DNA of 64,000 nt, taken from assembly GCF_014336955.1 (NCBI RefSeq), contig NZ_QRAI01000001.1:124001-188000 (forward strand). The letters are read 5' to 3'. Positions 34,930-46,243 of this stretch are shown one piece after another. Made by a program: the position numbers and the translations under genes. The notes beneath the pieces were generated by a model. That model made no database searches. It was not told where the DNA came from and worked only from the letters and a program-made list of their open reading frames with translations. Each line of letters opens with the position of its first letter. The stretch's first letter is position 1. The DNA comes from Saccharophagus sp. K07. Lineage in GTDB: Bacteria; Pseudomonadota; Gammaproteobacteria; Pseudomonadales; Cellvibrionaceae.

Positions 34930-37644
34930 TCAGGCTGTGTTTTTGCGCGTCGGCAATATGATTCTCATGGTCGTGCCCTGCTCGGGCTCAGAAATGACCT
35001 CCAATTGGCCACCGTGTTCGCGAATAAGGCGGAATGAAATGGATAATCCCAAACCGGTGCCGCCTCGCTCCTGCTTGGTGGTAAAGAATGGGTCGAAAAT
35101 ATGGCGGATGTTTTCGTCGGTTATGCCGCAGCCGTTGTCGATTACGTCGCAGATGACTTTGGCCTCATCCTTACCGTCCCCGGTATCAATGTTGCTGCTG
35201 TAAGTGCGCACCAGAACACGCCCGTTGGTTTCGTCCACTGCGTCCAGCGCATTACTGACCAGGTTAATCAGAATCTGTTCGAGCTGTTGCGAGTCTCCGG
35301 AAATTTGCGGCAATTCCGCTGCAAGATCATATTCCAGGCGAATTTTTCGCTTATCCAAAGTCGAGCTGAGCAGCGACTGGGTTTTTTCGATAACCTGATT
35401 GAGATCAAGCGGCAAAAATTCGGCGTTGTCGCGTGGACGGGAAAAGTCTTTTAAATCTTTGACGATACGGTCGATGCGACGGCAGGACGCTTTGATATCA
35501 GCCAACAATTCCGGCATGGCAGACATAATTTCGTCTATCGACATGCCGTTGAAATCCAATTGATCCCGTTCATCCTGGATGCGCTCTTCCAGAAGGCTCA
35601 GCAGGTGATGAGTAAAGCCGTCCAGCAGATCGGCATTCATTTGGATCAGGTGGTTTGGATTGTTGATCTCGTGGGCTACGCCGGCGACCATGATGCCGAG
35701 CGATGCCAATTTATCTGCGCGCAGCAATTGTTTTTGTTGCTGCTCTGCAATTTGTTCGGCAATTTTATGTTCAGTGACGTCCATGGAAATGCCGAATACC
35801 CGCCGCACATCTTTGCCGCCGGAATAAAACGGTGTGATGGTTCCGCGCATATAGCGAACGGCACCGTCGGTACGAATGATTCGATACTCGTAGGAGAGCG
35901 CCCGCTCAGCGAGATTGTCGAACATCTGGCGGATCCGTTCTTGATCCTCCGGATGAATCTGCCGGTAGAAGTCGTCCACGGTTGGCTGGAACGATTGGGG
36001 AGGGTGGCCAAACAGGCGGAAGAACTCATCACTACAGCTTAAGGTTTGCGTGTTTTGATCGAGGATCCAGTGGCCGAGGTGGGCGATCGCCTGGGCCTCC
36101 GCCATGCGCGCCTCGCTTTCGATAAGCGCCTGTTGGCTGCGACGGCGTTCTTCCTCTGCGCGGCGGCGGTCCGTGATATCCATGATGATGCCGAAGGTGC
36201 TTGTAACCCGTTGATCGACAACTTCCTTGCGCGCTATCGCCTGAACATGGCGCTCTTCGCCATTTGGCCAAACAATGCGGTGCTCCGCTCCTACCGCAGT
36301 TGCGGTCGGGTCGTTTAGGGTGCGAAAGATGCGGGCTCTGTCATCCGGGTGGATGCGAGCGACCAATTGCTCCCAGGTCGGTCTGTCGTTATAGGGGTCA
36401 AAGCCGTAAATGCGCGCGAATTCGTCGCTCACCTGCAAGACATCGTCATCGATTTTATAGGTCCAGTGCCCCATATGAGCCAGCGCCTGCGCTTCCGCCA
36501 GGCGGGTTTGGCTCAAGCTGAGTTGCTGTTCGCGGTTCTCCAATTCGCGTTGGGCGACAACCCTTTGGGTAATTTCGATTGCAATACCCCAGACTGTTTT
36601 GATCTGCCCATCCGTAATCAAACAGGTAAGGCTGTTGGAGAAGAAGTGCTCGGTACCGTTTTCATCAACGAAGCGGCTGATCCAGTCCTTCACCCGATAG
36701 TGGCGCTGTACCAACTCATGCCAGAGACTGTCGTCCAGAAATGGCAGTTTGTTCCAGCTGGCACCGATGATTTGGTGGCGACTTTTCCCCGGTGTCAGAT
36801 TTGCGGAAGCCTCGTTGATCTCTGCCAGTACAGCGACTTCTTTCAGCTGTTCTACTTGCTGCGCTGATGGGCTATGAACGGAAATGGGCTCGCGCATCTC
36901 GCAGCGCCAAATGGCTTCCGGGTTGTTTTCCACCAGAGCGTAATAACGGCTTTTTTCGTCGCGGATTTCGCGGTCGTAGAGATTGAGTTTGGTGCGCAAG
37001 TGGTTCACCGCAGCGACCAGCTCATCCAATTCGTCACGCCTACTGCTGGTGCGGGTGAGGCTCAGCTTGGGAGCGTCGGCGGCATAGGGCGTCTGCTCCA
37101 AATACTTTGCGACGCGACGGACATGGCGAGTGACCAGATGATCAAACAGCCAGCCGGCCAAAAAGGCGACCACGAGGGTGCGCACAGCGTTGACCGCGAG
37201 GGTGAGGAATGTCTGGTGGGATAACTTCTGATAAAGCGGTTCCAAGGGGGCGTAAATACGCAATTCGCCGAGATTGTGGATACGTTCCCCGTCATCGAAG
37301 AACACCGGGAATTCACGGTGGATAGTGTCCGCTTTTTCTTTGTCCGAAAGGTTCCGGCCCGCGCTGAGAATTCGCCCATCGCTCTCCACCTCGACATAAC
37401 CGAGCATCGGCACAGTCAACATCCCTTCCAATAGTCGCCGGACCTGGGCGTCGTCCAGCGCCCACAACGCGGAGCGCAAAATCGGCAAGCTGGCGGATTC
37501 AATGATCTTGATCTGCTCATCAATCTCTTTCCTTCCGCCACGATAGTCGATGTAGACCTCGATGATGGCGATGGCAATGGTAAGCAGTCCGCCAAGGACG
37601 AGAAGTCCAAGGATAAGTTTCTGGCGTAAGGAAAATCGTTGCAT
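34930..37644 (-). CDS. PAS-domain sensor histidine kinase
   Basis: A 904-residue inner-membrane kinase. Helix 1 (LILGLLVLGGLLTIAIAIIE), a ~130-residue periplasmic domain, helix 2 (VRTLVVAFLAGWLFDHLV) and a HAMP-like linker come first; then an N-terminal PAS and two similar PAS-3/PAC units, both opening MAEAQA(L/I)AH(M/L)GHW. The kinase core has H-box GVAHEINNPNHL, N-box NLVSNALDAVDE, G1 DNGCGI and G2 GGTGLGLSIS. It lies 13 nt after a periplasmic solute-binding protein gene and before a sigma-54 regulator, so it is probably the sensor of a three-part pathway. Confidence 0.92.
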   Translation of the reverse strand: MQRFSLRQKLILGLLVLGGLLTIAIAIIEVYIDYRGGRKEIDEQIKIIESASLPILRSALWALDDAQVRRLLEGMLTVPMLGYVEVESDGRILSAGRNLSDKEKADTIHREFPVFFDDGERIHNLGELRIYAPLEPLYQKLSHQTFLTLAVNAVRTLVVAFLAGWLFDHLVTRHVRRVAKYLEQTPYAADAPKLSLTRTSSRRDELDELVAAVNHLRTKLNLYDREIRDEKSRYYALVENNPEAIWRCEMREPISVHSPSAQQVEQLKEVAVLAEINEASANLTPGKSRHQIIGASWNKLPFLDDSLWHELVQRHYRVKDWISRFVDENGTEHFFSNSLTCLITDGQIKTVWGIAIEITQRVVAQRELENREQQLSLSQTRLAEAQALAHMGHWTYKIDDDVLQVSDEFARIYGFDPYNDRPTWEQLVARIHPDDRARIFRTLNDPTATAVGAEHRIVWPNGEERHVQAIARKEVVDQRVTSTFGIIMDITDRRRAEEERRRSQQALIESEARMAEAQAIAHLGHWILDQNTQTLSCSDEFFRLFGHPPQSFQPTVDDFYRQIHPEDQERIRQMFDNLAERALSYEYRIIRTDGAVRYMRGTITPFYSGGKDVRRVFGISMDVTEHKIAEQIAEQQQKQLLRADKLASLGIMVAGVAHEINNPNHLIQMNADLLDGFTHHLLSLLEERIQDERDQLDFNGMSIDEIMSAMPELLADIKASCRRIDRIVKDLKDFSRPRDNAEFLPLDLNQVIEKTQSLLSSTLDKRKIRLEYDLAAELPQISGDSQQLEQILINLVSNALDAVDETNGRVLVRTYSSNIDTGDGKDEAKVICDVIDNGCGITDENIRHIFDPFFTTKQERGGTGLGLSISFRLIREHGGQLEVISEPEQGTTMRIILPTRKNTA

Positions 37645-37657
37645 AAATTAATTATGG

Positions 37658-38593
37658 TTATTCCGATGCGCGCGTCGGCGCATCTTTGGTTGGGATTTCG
37701 GCTGGTGCCGTTTCGTTAATAACGGAACTTAGCATATGCCAGTATTCGGCTTCCTTCCCTTTTGCCGCGTGCCACTTCACCACCAAGCGTTGGTAATCCT
37801 CTCTTTGGGCAAGTCGGACTATAGCGCGATTAATGGTGGCTATGACCTGCTTACCCCAGGCGTTGTTGGTACAGCCAACCGATGCCCATATCAGGGCATC
37901 CCGGTTTTCCTCCACGGGAACCCAGTCAAACAGACCTTGGTAATCGGGTTGCTCATTGTAAAAATCGAAGACGAATGGGTAGTCGATCAGATAGTCCACA
38001 CGTCCGCGTTTAAGCATATTGAACAAATCATCCAGGCTGTGGGTATCGCTGCGATCAATAATACGCATGTCAGCTCGGTGGCGTTCTAAAAGAGGATCGA
38101 GGTCTCTTCCCAGGGGGCGATCTACCATGGTGCCAAAGAGGAGATTTCGCGCAGCGAAAAAGCGTTCCACCGACATAGGAGCGTCCGATGCGCTTTGCAT
38201 GATGGCGCTTACGCGGGAGTTGTCAGTTTTGACAATGACGCCATGTGGGCGATAGAGAGCATAGGGGATGGAGAGGATGTAGTCGTCGTCTCGGGGGGAC
38301 GAGTGTTGGACCATAGTCATCAAGCATAGATTGGCGTCCTCTCGCCAAAACTTGAAGAGCCGCCGGATCGGCATCATTCGCATTGTATGGTCACACTGCG
38401 GCAGCTCTTCCTGCAGCATACGCAGGGCTTGATCGGTAAAACCGTGACCTTTCAATGGTCCGTCGGTGATGTAAAAAGGCGGAGCGCTGGTATAAATCCA
38501 CACCAGCGGCGCGCGTTCCTCTGGGGTGGACGCGTTCGCACAAGAGATGCTCAACAGCCATGAGATACAACCTAAAAAGATTAGGCGAAGCAT
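37658..38593 (-). CDS. Periplasmic solute-binding (PBP type 2) protein
   Basis: A 311-residue protein starting at ATG 38593; the longer open frame lacks a signal peptide. Signal peptide MLRLIFLGCISWLLSISCANA, then a type-2 periplasmic binding fold: WIYTSAPPFYITDGPLKGHGFTDQALRML, MTMVQHSSPRDDDYILS, and the lobe-2 segment RGRVDYLIDYPFVFDFY. It is not next to ABC transporter genes but is joined to the histidine kinase (13-nt gap), so it probably presents a ligand to the kinase rather than feeding import. The ligand is unknown. Confidence 0.85.
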   Translation of the reverse strand: MLRLIFLGCISWLLSISCANASTPEERAPLVWIYTSAPPFYITDGPLKGHGFTDQALRMLQEELPQCDHTMRMMPIRRLFKFWREDANLCLMTMVQHSSPRDDDYILSIPYALYRPHGVIVKTDNSRVSAIMQSASDAPMSVERFFAARNLLFGTMVDRPLGRDLDPLLERHRADMRIIDRSDTHSLDDLFNMLKRGRVDYLIDYPFVFDFYNEQPDYQGLFDWVPVEENRDALIWASVGCTNNAWGKQVIATINRAIVRLAQREDYQRLVVKWHAAKGKEAEYWHMLSSVINETAPAEIPTKDAPTRASE

Positions 38594-38634
38594 TGCAGAG
38601 TCCGGTTGCAATAAGATGGTGCATCTTAACATAG

Positions 38635-41022
<2,388 letters not shown>

Positions 41023-41028
41023 TCTTAG

Positions 41029-41060
41029 GGCGGCCGTTTAACGGCCGCCATTTCCTTTTC
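41029..41060 (+). terminator. icd terminator
   Basis: GGCGGCCG-TTTAA-CGGCCGCC is an 8-bp GC-rich stem followed by ATTTCCTTTTCTTT. It lies 7 nt after the icd stop. Confidence 0.82.
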
Positions 41061-41187
41061 TTTGCCGTTTTTCCTCCTTTAATTTGCCCCTAATCCTTGT
41101 TTATTTGCTGCCCGCCGGCTTTCCTGTATTTCCCTTCAAATCCGTATCTTGTGTTCACTGACACACAAAAAGGTTTATTTCTTGCTT

Positions 41188-41232
41188 AATGTTGCGCCTG
41201 GCTCCTGGCAAATGTTGCGCATGGTTCTTGGC
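41188..41232. repeat. Imperfect 23-bp tandem duplication upstream of the GH15-like gene
   Basis: AATGTTGCGCCTGGCTCCTG (41188 on) is repeated 23 bp later as AATGTTGCGCATGGTTCTTG, with 19 of 22 bases identical. It lies in the 322-nt gap between icd and the GH15-like gene, which otherwise holds only the icd terminator. Confidence 0.8.
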
Positions 41233-41344
41233 GCGGGTACCTCGCTGAGTTTGACGCAGCGTGGCGTGGCTCAGGCCGCTATACTTGTTGGCCTCACCAT
41301 GAGCGATAAGCATTCCTTTGGTCCGTTGCAAGTGAACCCTTTGC

Positions 41345-44300
41345 ATGAAACAAAAAGAAGTTCTCGACCGAATTTTCCAAGAAGTTGAATCCGTTATCCT
41401 CTGTCGTCAGCATCCGGTAACCGGATTGCTTCCTGCGAGCACGAGTGTGAATACTCACGGCGATTATCGTGACGCCTGGGTGCGGGACAACGTCTATTCC
41501 ATCTTGTGTGTCTGGGTTCTGAGTGTCGCCTATCGGCGGGCGGGGGATACTGAGCGCTGCGATCAGCTGGAGCAGGCGACCATCAAGCTGATGCGTGGCT
41601 TGCTGACGTCCATGATGCGGCAGTCCTCTAAGGTGGAAAGTTTCAAGCATACTTTGGACAAAAACCACAGTCTGCACGCCAAATACGATACAGCGACCGG
41701 CTTGGAAGTGGTCGCCGATGATGCCTGGGGCCATTTGCAGATCGATGCAACCTCCATTTATCTCTTGATGCTGGCGCAAATGACGGCGTCGGGCCTGCGC
41801 ATTGTATGCACTTTCGACGAAGTCGATTTTGTGCAAAACCTCGTGTATTACATCGCCAGCGCTTATCGCACGCCCGACTTCGGTATCTGGGAGCGCGGCA
41901 ACAAAATCAACAACGGTAAAACTGAAATCAACGCCAGCTCTGTAGGCATGGCGAAAGCGGCCTTGCAAGCGCTGGATGGTTTTAATCTATTTGGCAAGGA
42001 CGCGTCGCCGCGCGCGGTAGTGCATTCCGTGGCCGATTCCATTTCTCTTGCGCGCAACACCCTGGCCTCACTGCTGCCGCGCGAATCCCTGTCCAAAGAA
42101 ACCGATAGTGCGCTGCTCAGCATCATCGGGTTTCCGGCGTTTGCGATCGGCGATAAGGATTTGATCACCAAAACGCGCGATAAGATTCTCGGCAAACTCG
42201 GTGGCAATTACGGCTGTAAACGCTTTTTGTGGGATGGTCACCAGACTGTGCTGGAAGAGAGCTCGCGCCTGTATTACGAGCACTCGGAGCTCGCCAATTT
42301 TGAGCATATAGAATCCGAGTGGCCGCTGTTTTTCACCTATCTGTACATCCATGCGCTGTTTGACGGCAATGAAACCACGGCGCGCCATTACCGGGAAAAA
42401 ATCGAATCCCTGATGGTGGAAGTCGATGGCAAACGCCTGATTCCCGAACTCTATTACGTGCCGCGCGAACATATAGAGCAGGAGAAACAAAAACCGCGCT
42501 CGCAGCCGCGTGTGCCCAACGAAAACATTCCGCTGGTGTGGGCACAAAGTCTTTTTTACGTCGGTCTGATGCTGGATGAAGGTCTGGTATCGCGCGACGA
42601 TGTCGACCCGCTGAAAATGCGCCGCCGCTCGCGGCGCTTCAACAAAACGCAAGTCGCATTGGTGGTGCTGGCGGAAAACGACAAGGTCAAATCCCTGCTG
42701 GCGCAATCCGGCGTGATCGCGGAAACCTTGGCGGACATTAAGCCGATCAATGTGTTGTCCGCGCCGAGTCTGGTGGAAACCTATAAACACGTGGGCGCCA
42801 ATCGCGCGCTCAAGCTGACCGGTCGACCCGGTCGGCGCTTGCAGAGTCTCGCCACCTCCCAAACCTATGAGATCAACGGCAAGCCCTGTTTGTGTTTGTC
42901 GTGGATTCAAAGCGAATACGCCGACTACCGGGTGTACGACGCGGAATTGTTGGCGAAGAACCTGGAGCACGAGTTGAGCCATATCGCCACTCACTGGATG
43001 AACCCGGAAATTGCCGTGTTCACCTGGATGGTCGACGAACACTTCTGCAGCGCCAATAACGCTGAGGTGTTGTTTCGCACCCTGCGGGATCTGCAACTGC
43101 GCGCCAAGTCCGACCGGGTGGGTTATGCCTCCGCCAAGCTGGCCATTCGCGCCTCGCGGGTCAACCGCCTGACGGTGCCGGAATTCAATCTAATGCCGTT
43201 GACCCAGCACGTTTCGGTGGACCCGGTCGGCCATCTTTTTGCAGATCGCGAAGCACTCGATCCGCGCGCGAGGACGTTGTTGGAATGCGTCGACATTGAA
43301 TCCGAACTGACGTCGTACCGGACTCTGGAAGTGTTCCTCACTCAATACCCGACCAATGCGGTTCTGGATGGTGGCGCGCAACCGCTGGAAGTCCGCGATC
43401 TGGTCCGGCATATCTACTACCGGGCGCAAACTCGCTGTTACTGGCTGTTGTCGCGTTTCTGCTATGCGAGCCTCAACGAGTATCCGTTGGACCTGACCGA
43501 TGCGCTGACCATGTTAGTGGCGCGCCATGTGTCGGTGGTCTTGGGCAAAGGCAAGGTGAACTCGCTGGTGGTCGACAGCCCTATGGCCTACAACGACCTG
43601 GTGGACGCTCTCAACAAGCTGTATTTCAGTCCGTTGGAGCGGGCGCTGGCGCAGGAGCTGCTGGCGGTGCTCGGCACCATTATGCGTATTGACCACCGGG
43701 TGTTTGAGGGTTTGCGTTCGGTCATGCTGCAGAACTTGATGATGCTGTGTGCAGAAGCATCTGATGAGACCACCGAGCTGGATATTCTGCTGACCGTAGG
43801 CGCCATGTCGCCGTCGCGGATTCTCGACAAAGTCTGGGCCGTCCTTGCGGAACAGCACAAAGAATTCACCCGCGGTTTACGCGCGAATGTGCTCGCGGAC
43901 GAAATCGGCGAGGCAGGGCGCAGCATATTAGCCGCGGATACGGACTGGTTCGAATGGCGTGTGGCGCGCGGTTCCATCACACGTTTGGACGACGCCTTAT
44001 TGAATGACCTCTGGCAGAGTTTGGAATCGGCGCGGACTTTGGTGTTTGGGGACCGGGGAAGCCAGGAATATATCCTCGACTGCGAGTTCGTGCGCAGCTC
44101 TATGACCCCGGGAGAGGTCAGCTTCGCCAACCTGATCGACAAGCTCACCCAGCAGCTGCACCCGACCTATTACAAAAGTGCGGTCATCGAAGCCTTGTAC
44201 GCCTTCACCCGCTTTTGTCGCCACAATCCGGGCGCGCATTTTAGTACGCCGATTGTGTTCACCCAGTTATTGGAGCGTGCGGCGAAAAGCTTTATTTGGG

Positions 44301-44416
44301 ATTCCGGTGCAGCGCAGCTGGGTAAGCGGGATCTGGACGTGATGCTGGAACAGCCGCCTCACGTCCTGCAGAAGTACGTTACCCAAGCATTGGAAGATAT
44401 TGCGGATAACTTTTGA
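41345..44416 (+). CDS. GH15 / phosphorylase-kinase-regulatory-like protein
   Basis: A 1023-residue soluble protein. The first ~450 residues form an (alpha/alpha)6 barrel of the glycoside hydrolase 15 type, as found in the alpha/beta subunits of phosphorylase kinase: LPASTSVNTHGDYRDAWVRD, DAWGHLQIDATSIYLLML, DFGIWERGNK, ETEINASS-like SSVGMAKAALQALDG, and ESEWPLFFTYLYIHALFDG. The remainder (SRRFNKTQVALVVL, LTGRPGRRLQSLAT) matches the C-terminal half of the family. The bacterial members have no proven substrate and may regulate or hydrolyse alpha-glucans. No signal peptide. Confidence 0.85.
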   Translation: MKQKEVLDRIFQEVESVILCRQHPVTGLLPASTSVNTHGDYRDAWVRDNVYSILCVWVLSVAYRRAGDTERCDQLEQATIKLMRGLLTSMMRQSSKVESFKHTLDKNHSLHAKYDTATGLEVVADDAWGHLQIDATSIYLLMLAQMTASGLRIVCTFDEVDFVQNLVYYIASAYRTPDFGIWERGNKINNGKTEINASSVGMAKAALQALDGFNLFGKDASPRAVVHSVADSISLARNTLASLLPRESLSKETDSALLSIIGFPAFAIGDKDLITKTRDKILGKLGGNYGCKRFLWDGHQTVLEESSRLYYEHSELANFEHIESEWPLFFTYLYIHALFDGNETTARHYREKIESLMVEVDGKRLIPELYYVPREHIEQEKQKPRSQPRVPNENIPLVWAQSLFYVGLMLDEGLVSRDDVDPLKMRRRSRRFNKTQVALVVLAENDKVKSLLAQSGVIAETLADIKPINVLSAPSLVETYKHVGANRALKLTGRPGRRLQSLATSQTYEINGKPCLCLSWIQSEYADYRVYDAELLAKNLEHELSHIATHWMNPEIAVFTWMVDEHFCSANNAEVLFRTLRDLQLRAKSDRVGYASAKLAIRASRVNRLTVPEFNLMPLTQHVSVDPVGHLFADREALDPRARTLLECVDIESELTSYRTLEVFLTQYPTNAVLDGGAQPLEVRDLVRHIYYRAQTRCYWLLSRFCYASLNEYPLDLTDALTMLVARHVSVVLGKGKVNSLVVDSPMAYNDLVDALNKLYFSPLERALAQELLAVLGTIMRIDHRVFEGLRSVMLQNLMMLCAEASDETTELDILLTVGAMSPSRILDKVWAVLAEQHKEFTRGLRANVLADEIGEAGRSILAADTDWFEWRVARGSITRLDDALLNDLWQSLESARTLVFGDRGSQEYILDCEFVRSSMTPGEVSFANLIDKLTQQLHPTYYKSAVIEALYAFTRFCRHNPGAHFSTPIVFTQLLERAAKSFIWDSGAAQLGKRDLDVMLEQPPHVLQKYVTQALEDIADNF

Positions 44417-44452
44417 CTTGCACTGAGCGGCGTGCACTGTCGAACCCGCGCG

Positions 44453-45304
44453 TCAGGCGGGGACGCTAATGCTCGCCAGCAGCCGCTTTACCGCTTGATT
44501 CCAGCCCTCCGGACCGATTTCCACGGTAACAGAGTATTCCTGGGACGGATTGTTAGGGCGGTATTTGAGCGGAATGGTGTGCGGTGGGCGTACCACTACC
44601 GCACAGTCGGCACTTTGCAACATGGGGAGATCGTTGCCGCTGTCGCCCAGTGCTATCACAAAGGGGCGTGCGCTCATCACTTTTTGATAGACACTGGTCA
44701 GCCAGCGCATGGCTTGGCCTTTGTCACACGGGCTGCCGATATGGATAAAGTGACTGCCACGGCTCAATTTCAATCCTTGTTTCTCCACATCTTTGGCGAA
44801 GGCGTCAAAGCTTTTGGCATCATCCAGCCAGAACAGAACCTCACTGTGGCGACGTTTTTTCGCCAGCTGCGCCATGCTGAAATCCCAGCCTGTGTAGTCT
44901 TTTACCTGCAGGTCGGACATATCGCCAAACCCGCGGAATTGATAATGCTTGGACTGTCGCAAGGCCTGCAGAACTGCCCGAACCTGGGGGTAGGGCTGGG
45001 CCACGCGGCAGACCCAAAACCCGTCCTGGCTATCTGAAGGGGGGAGGGTCGGTTGGCGAAATTGATTTTGTGGCAGAGCCACGCCTGCGCCGTTTTCGAA
45101 AATAATAGGTCCGCGCAATCCCATCTGTTTCTGCAACAGAGCGCATTCTTCAAAGGTTCTGCTGCTGCTGAGAATAATCGGAATACTGCGCGCTTTGGCG
45201 AGCTGGATCGCAGGTTCGGCTGCACTCCATTCCGCCGTATCATGATCCAAAAGTGTTCCGTCAAGGTCGGTGAAGATCAAAAGGGAGCGAGTTTTGTTTG
45301 TCAT
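44453..45304 (-). CDS. Mannosyl-3-phosphoglycerate phosphatase (HAD-IIB)
   Basis: A 283-residue HAD phosphatase. The nucleophile motif is D13-L-D15 in FTDLDGTLLD, motif II ILSSSRTFEE, the cap domain has ENGAGVALP and YTGWDFS, and motif IV is ALGDSGNDLPML. The family makes mannosylglycerate from its 3-phosphate, or (YedP-like forms) acts on a related sugar phosphate; the partner synthase is not in this window, so the substrate is unproven. The start ATG is followed by MTNKTRSLLIF. A 20-bp duplication upstream repeats its ribosome site and creates a short upstream ORF. Confidence 0.88.
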   Translation of the reverse strand: MTNKTRSLLIFTDLDGTLLDHDTAEWSAAEPAIQLAKARSIPIILSSSRTFEECALLQKQMGLRGPIIFENGAGVALPQNQFRQPTLPPSDSQDGFWVCRVAQPYPQVRAVLQALRQSKHYQFRGFGDMSDLQVKDYTGWDFSMAQLAKKRRHSEVLFWLDDAKSFDAFAKDVEKQGLKLSRGSHFIHIGSPCDKGQAMRWLTSVYQKVMSARPFVIALGDSGNDLPMLQSADCAVVVRPPHTIPLKYRPNNPSQEYSVTVEIGPEGWNQAVKRLLASISVPA

Positions 45305-45324
45305 TCACTTGGTCCTATAGTCAT
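45301..45324 (-). CDS. 7-codon upstream ORF coupled to the phosphatase gene
   Basis: Minus strand ATG ACT ATA GGA CCA AGT GAA TGA (MTIGPSE) has its own AGGA ribosome site at the same 8-nt spacing as the real gene and ends in an ATGA overlap with the phosphatase ATG. It arose from the 20-bp tandem duplication. Translation is not shown; it may couple or tune initiation. Confidence 0.35.
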   Translation of the reverse strand: MTIGPSE

Positions 45325-45340
45325 TCACTTGGTCCTGTAA
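45301..45340. repeat. 20-bp tandem duplication over the phosphatase start
   Basis: TCATTCACTTGGTCCT is repeated exactly with a 20-bp period (45301-45316, 45321-45336), so the ribosome-binding site and ATG of the minus-strand gene are duplicated. The rest of the 372-nt divergent gap 45305-45676 shows no other gene. Confidence 0.93.
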
Positions 45341-45676
45341 TTTGAGCAGTCCTATATAGTTGAGCTGGCTTTTACTGATTATCACTGACAACGTCAGCGA
45401 CATTTGTATCGAACATCAGCCAAAACTTATGTGAGGTTGCGTCCAGAGCGCGGCGCTCCGTTCCCGGAAGCTACAGCAAGTTTTACAGTTTCACCAGAAG
45501 CAGTTTTACCTGGCAACGAGAGCTCCAGACAGATGAGGTTCGGTACGTTTCGTGTTGTCAATTAAAGCAAAACTGCGGATGCCATTATTCCCGAATCAGC
45601 GACGAAATGTGGAATTTTTTAATTTTGGGATCCGTTTGGGATGGTTGCAAACGGTGATTTTTATCGGAGGAAGACC

Positions 45677-46150
45677 ATGAAATTGGCTTTGAGTGTCTTG
45701 CTGGCTTTCGTTTGTGCTATGGTCGGTGGATGCGCTCACCTGAACGGGAATATAGAATCGCCCAAGGTTCGAGTGGATTCGCTTAGACTATTGGAACCTC
45801 AGGGTCTCAATCAGCGCTTTTTGGTGGGGCTGCGGGTGATCAATCCCAATGATCGCGCCCTCTCGGTTAAAGGGTTGAGCTACGCTTTGGCGCTCAACGG
45901 CTTTAACTTGTTGGAAGGCGTTTCTGGCAAAATACCCACCCTGGAACCTTTTAGCGAAACATTGGTGGAAATTGAAGCTTCCACAGATCTGGTAGGTGCG
46001 CTGCGCTTGTTGAATAATCTGACGCAGCCGAATGCGGCAGAGAACATTTCCTATGCTCTGACCGCCAAGCTAAGCCTGCAAGGTTGGCCAACCCGGTTGA
46101 CGGTGCAGGAGACCGGTTTGGTCCCGTTGAAAGGGTATGTAAACCGCTAA
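45677..46150 (+). CDS. LEA type 2 family lipoprotein
   Basis: A 157-residue protein from ATG 45677 (GGAGG site). Signal peptide MKLALSVLLAFVCAMVGG with lipobox Cys C19 (VGGC), so a predicted lipoprotein. The mature part is one LEA-2/WHy beta-sandwich domain: VRVDSLRLLEPQGLNQRFLV, LRVINPNDRALSVKGLSYAL, and a C-terminal ISYALTAKLSLQGWPTRLTV. The family is linked to desiccation and envelope stress in plants and bacteria, but its role is unclear. The DUF748-like gene follows on the same strand. Confidence 0.9.
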   Translation: MKLALSVLLAFVCAMVGGCAHLNGNIESPKVRVDSLRLLEPQGLNQRFLVGLRVINPNDRALSVKGLSYALALNGFNLLEGVSGKIPTLEPFSETLVEIEASTDLVGALRLLNNLTQPNAAENISYALTAKLSLQGWPTRLTVQETGLVPLKGYVNR

Positions 46151-46177
46151 AGCTCCCGCAGCTGCGGATGGCGGGAG
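46151..46177 (+). terminator. Hairpin after the LEA lipoprotein gene
   Basis: GCTCCCGC-(11 nt)-GCGGGAGC is an 8-bp perfect stem right after the stop codon; no T-run follows, so it may be a partial terminator or stabiliser. Confidence 0.5.
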
Positions 46178-46243
46178 CGAACAATAATAACGAAGTGGGT
46201 CGGACCTGCCGGCTCACCAGTCGCTCTAACTGTCGAGGCACTC

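Noticed and set aside
42068-43096. 342-residue open frame opposite the GH15-like gene
   Set aside because: Fully covered by the real gene on the other strand and lacking any domain or start signal.
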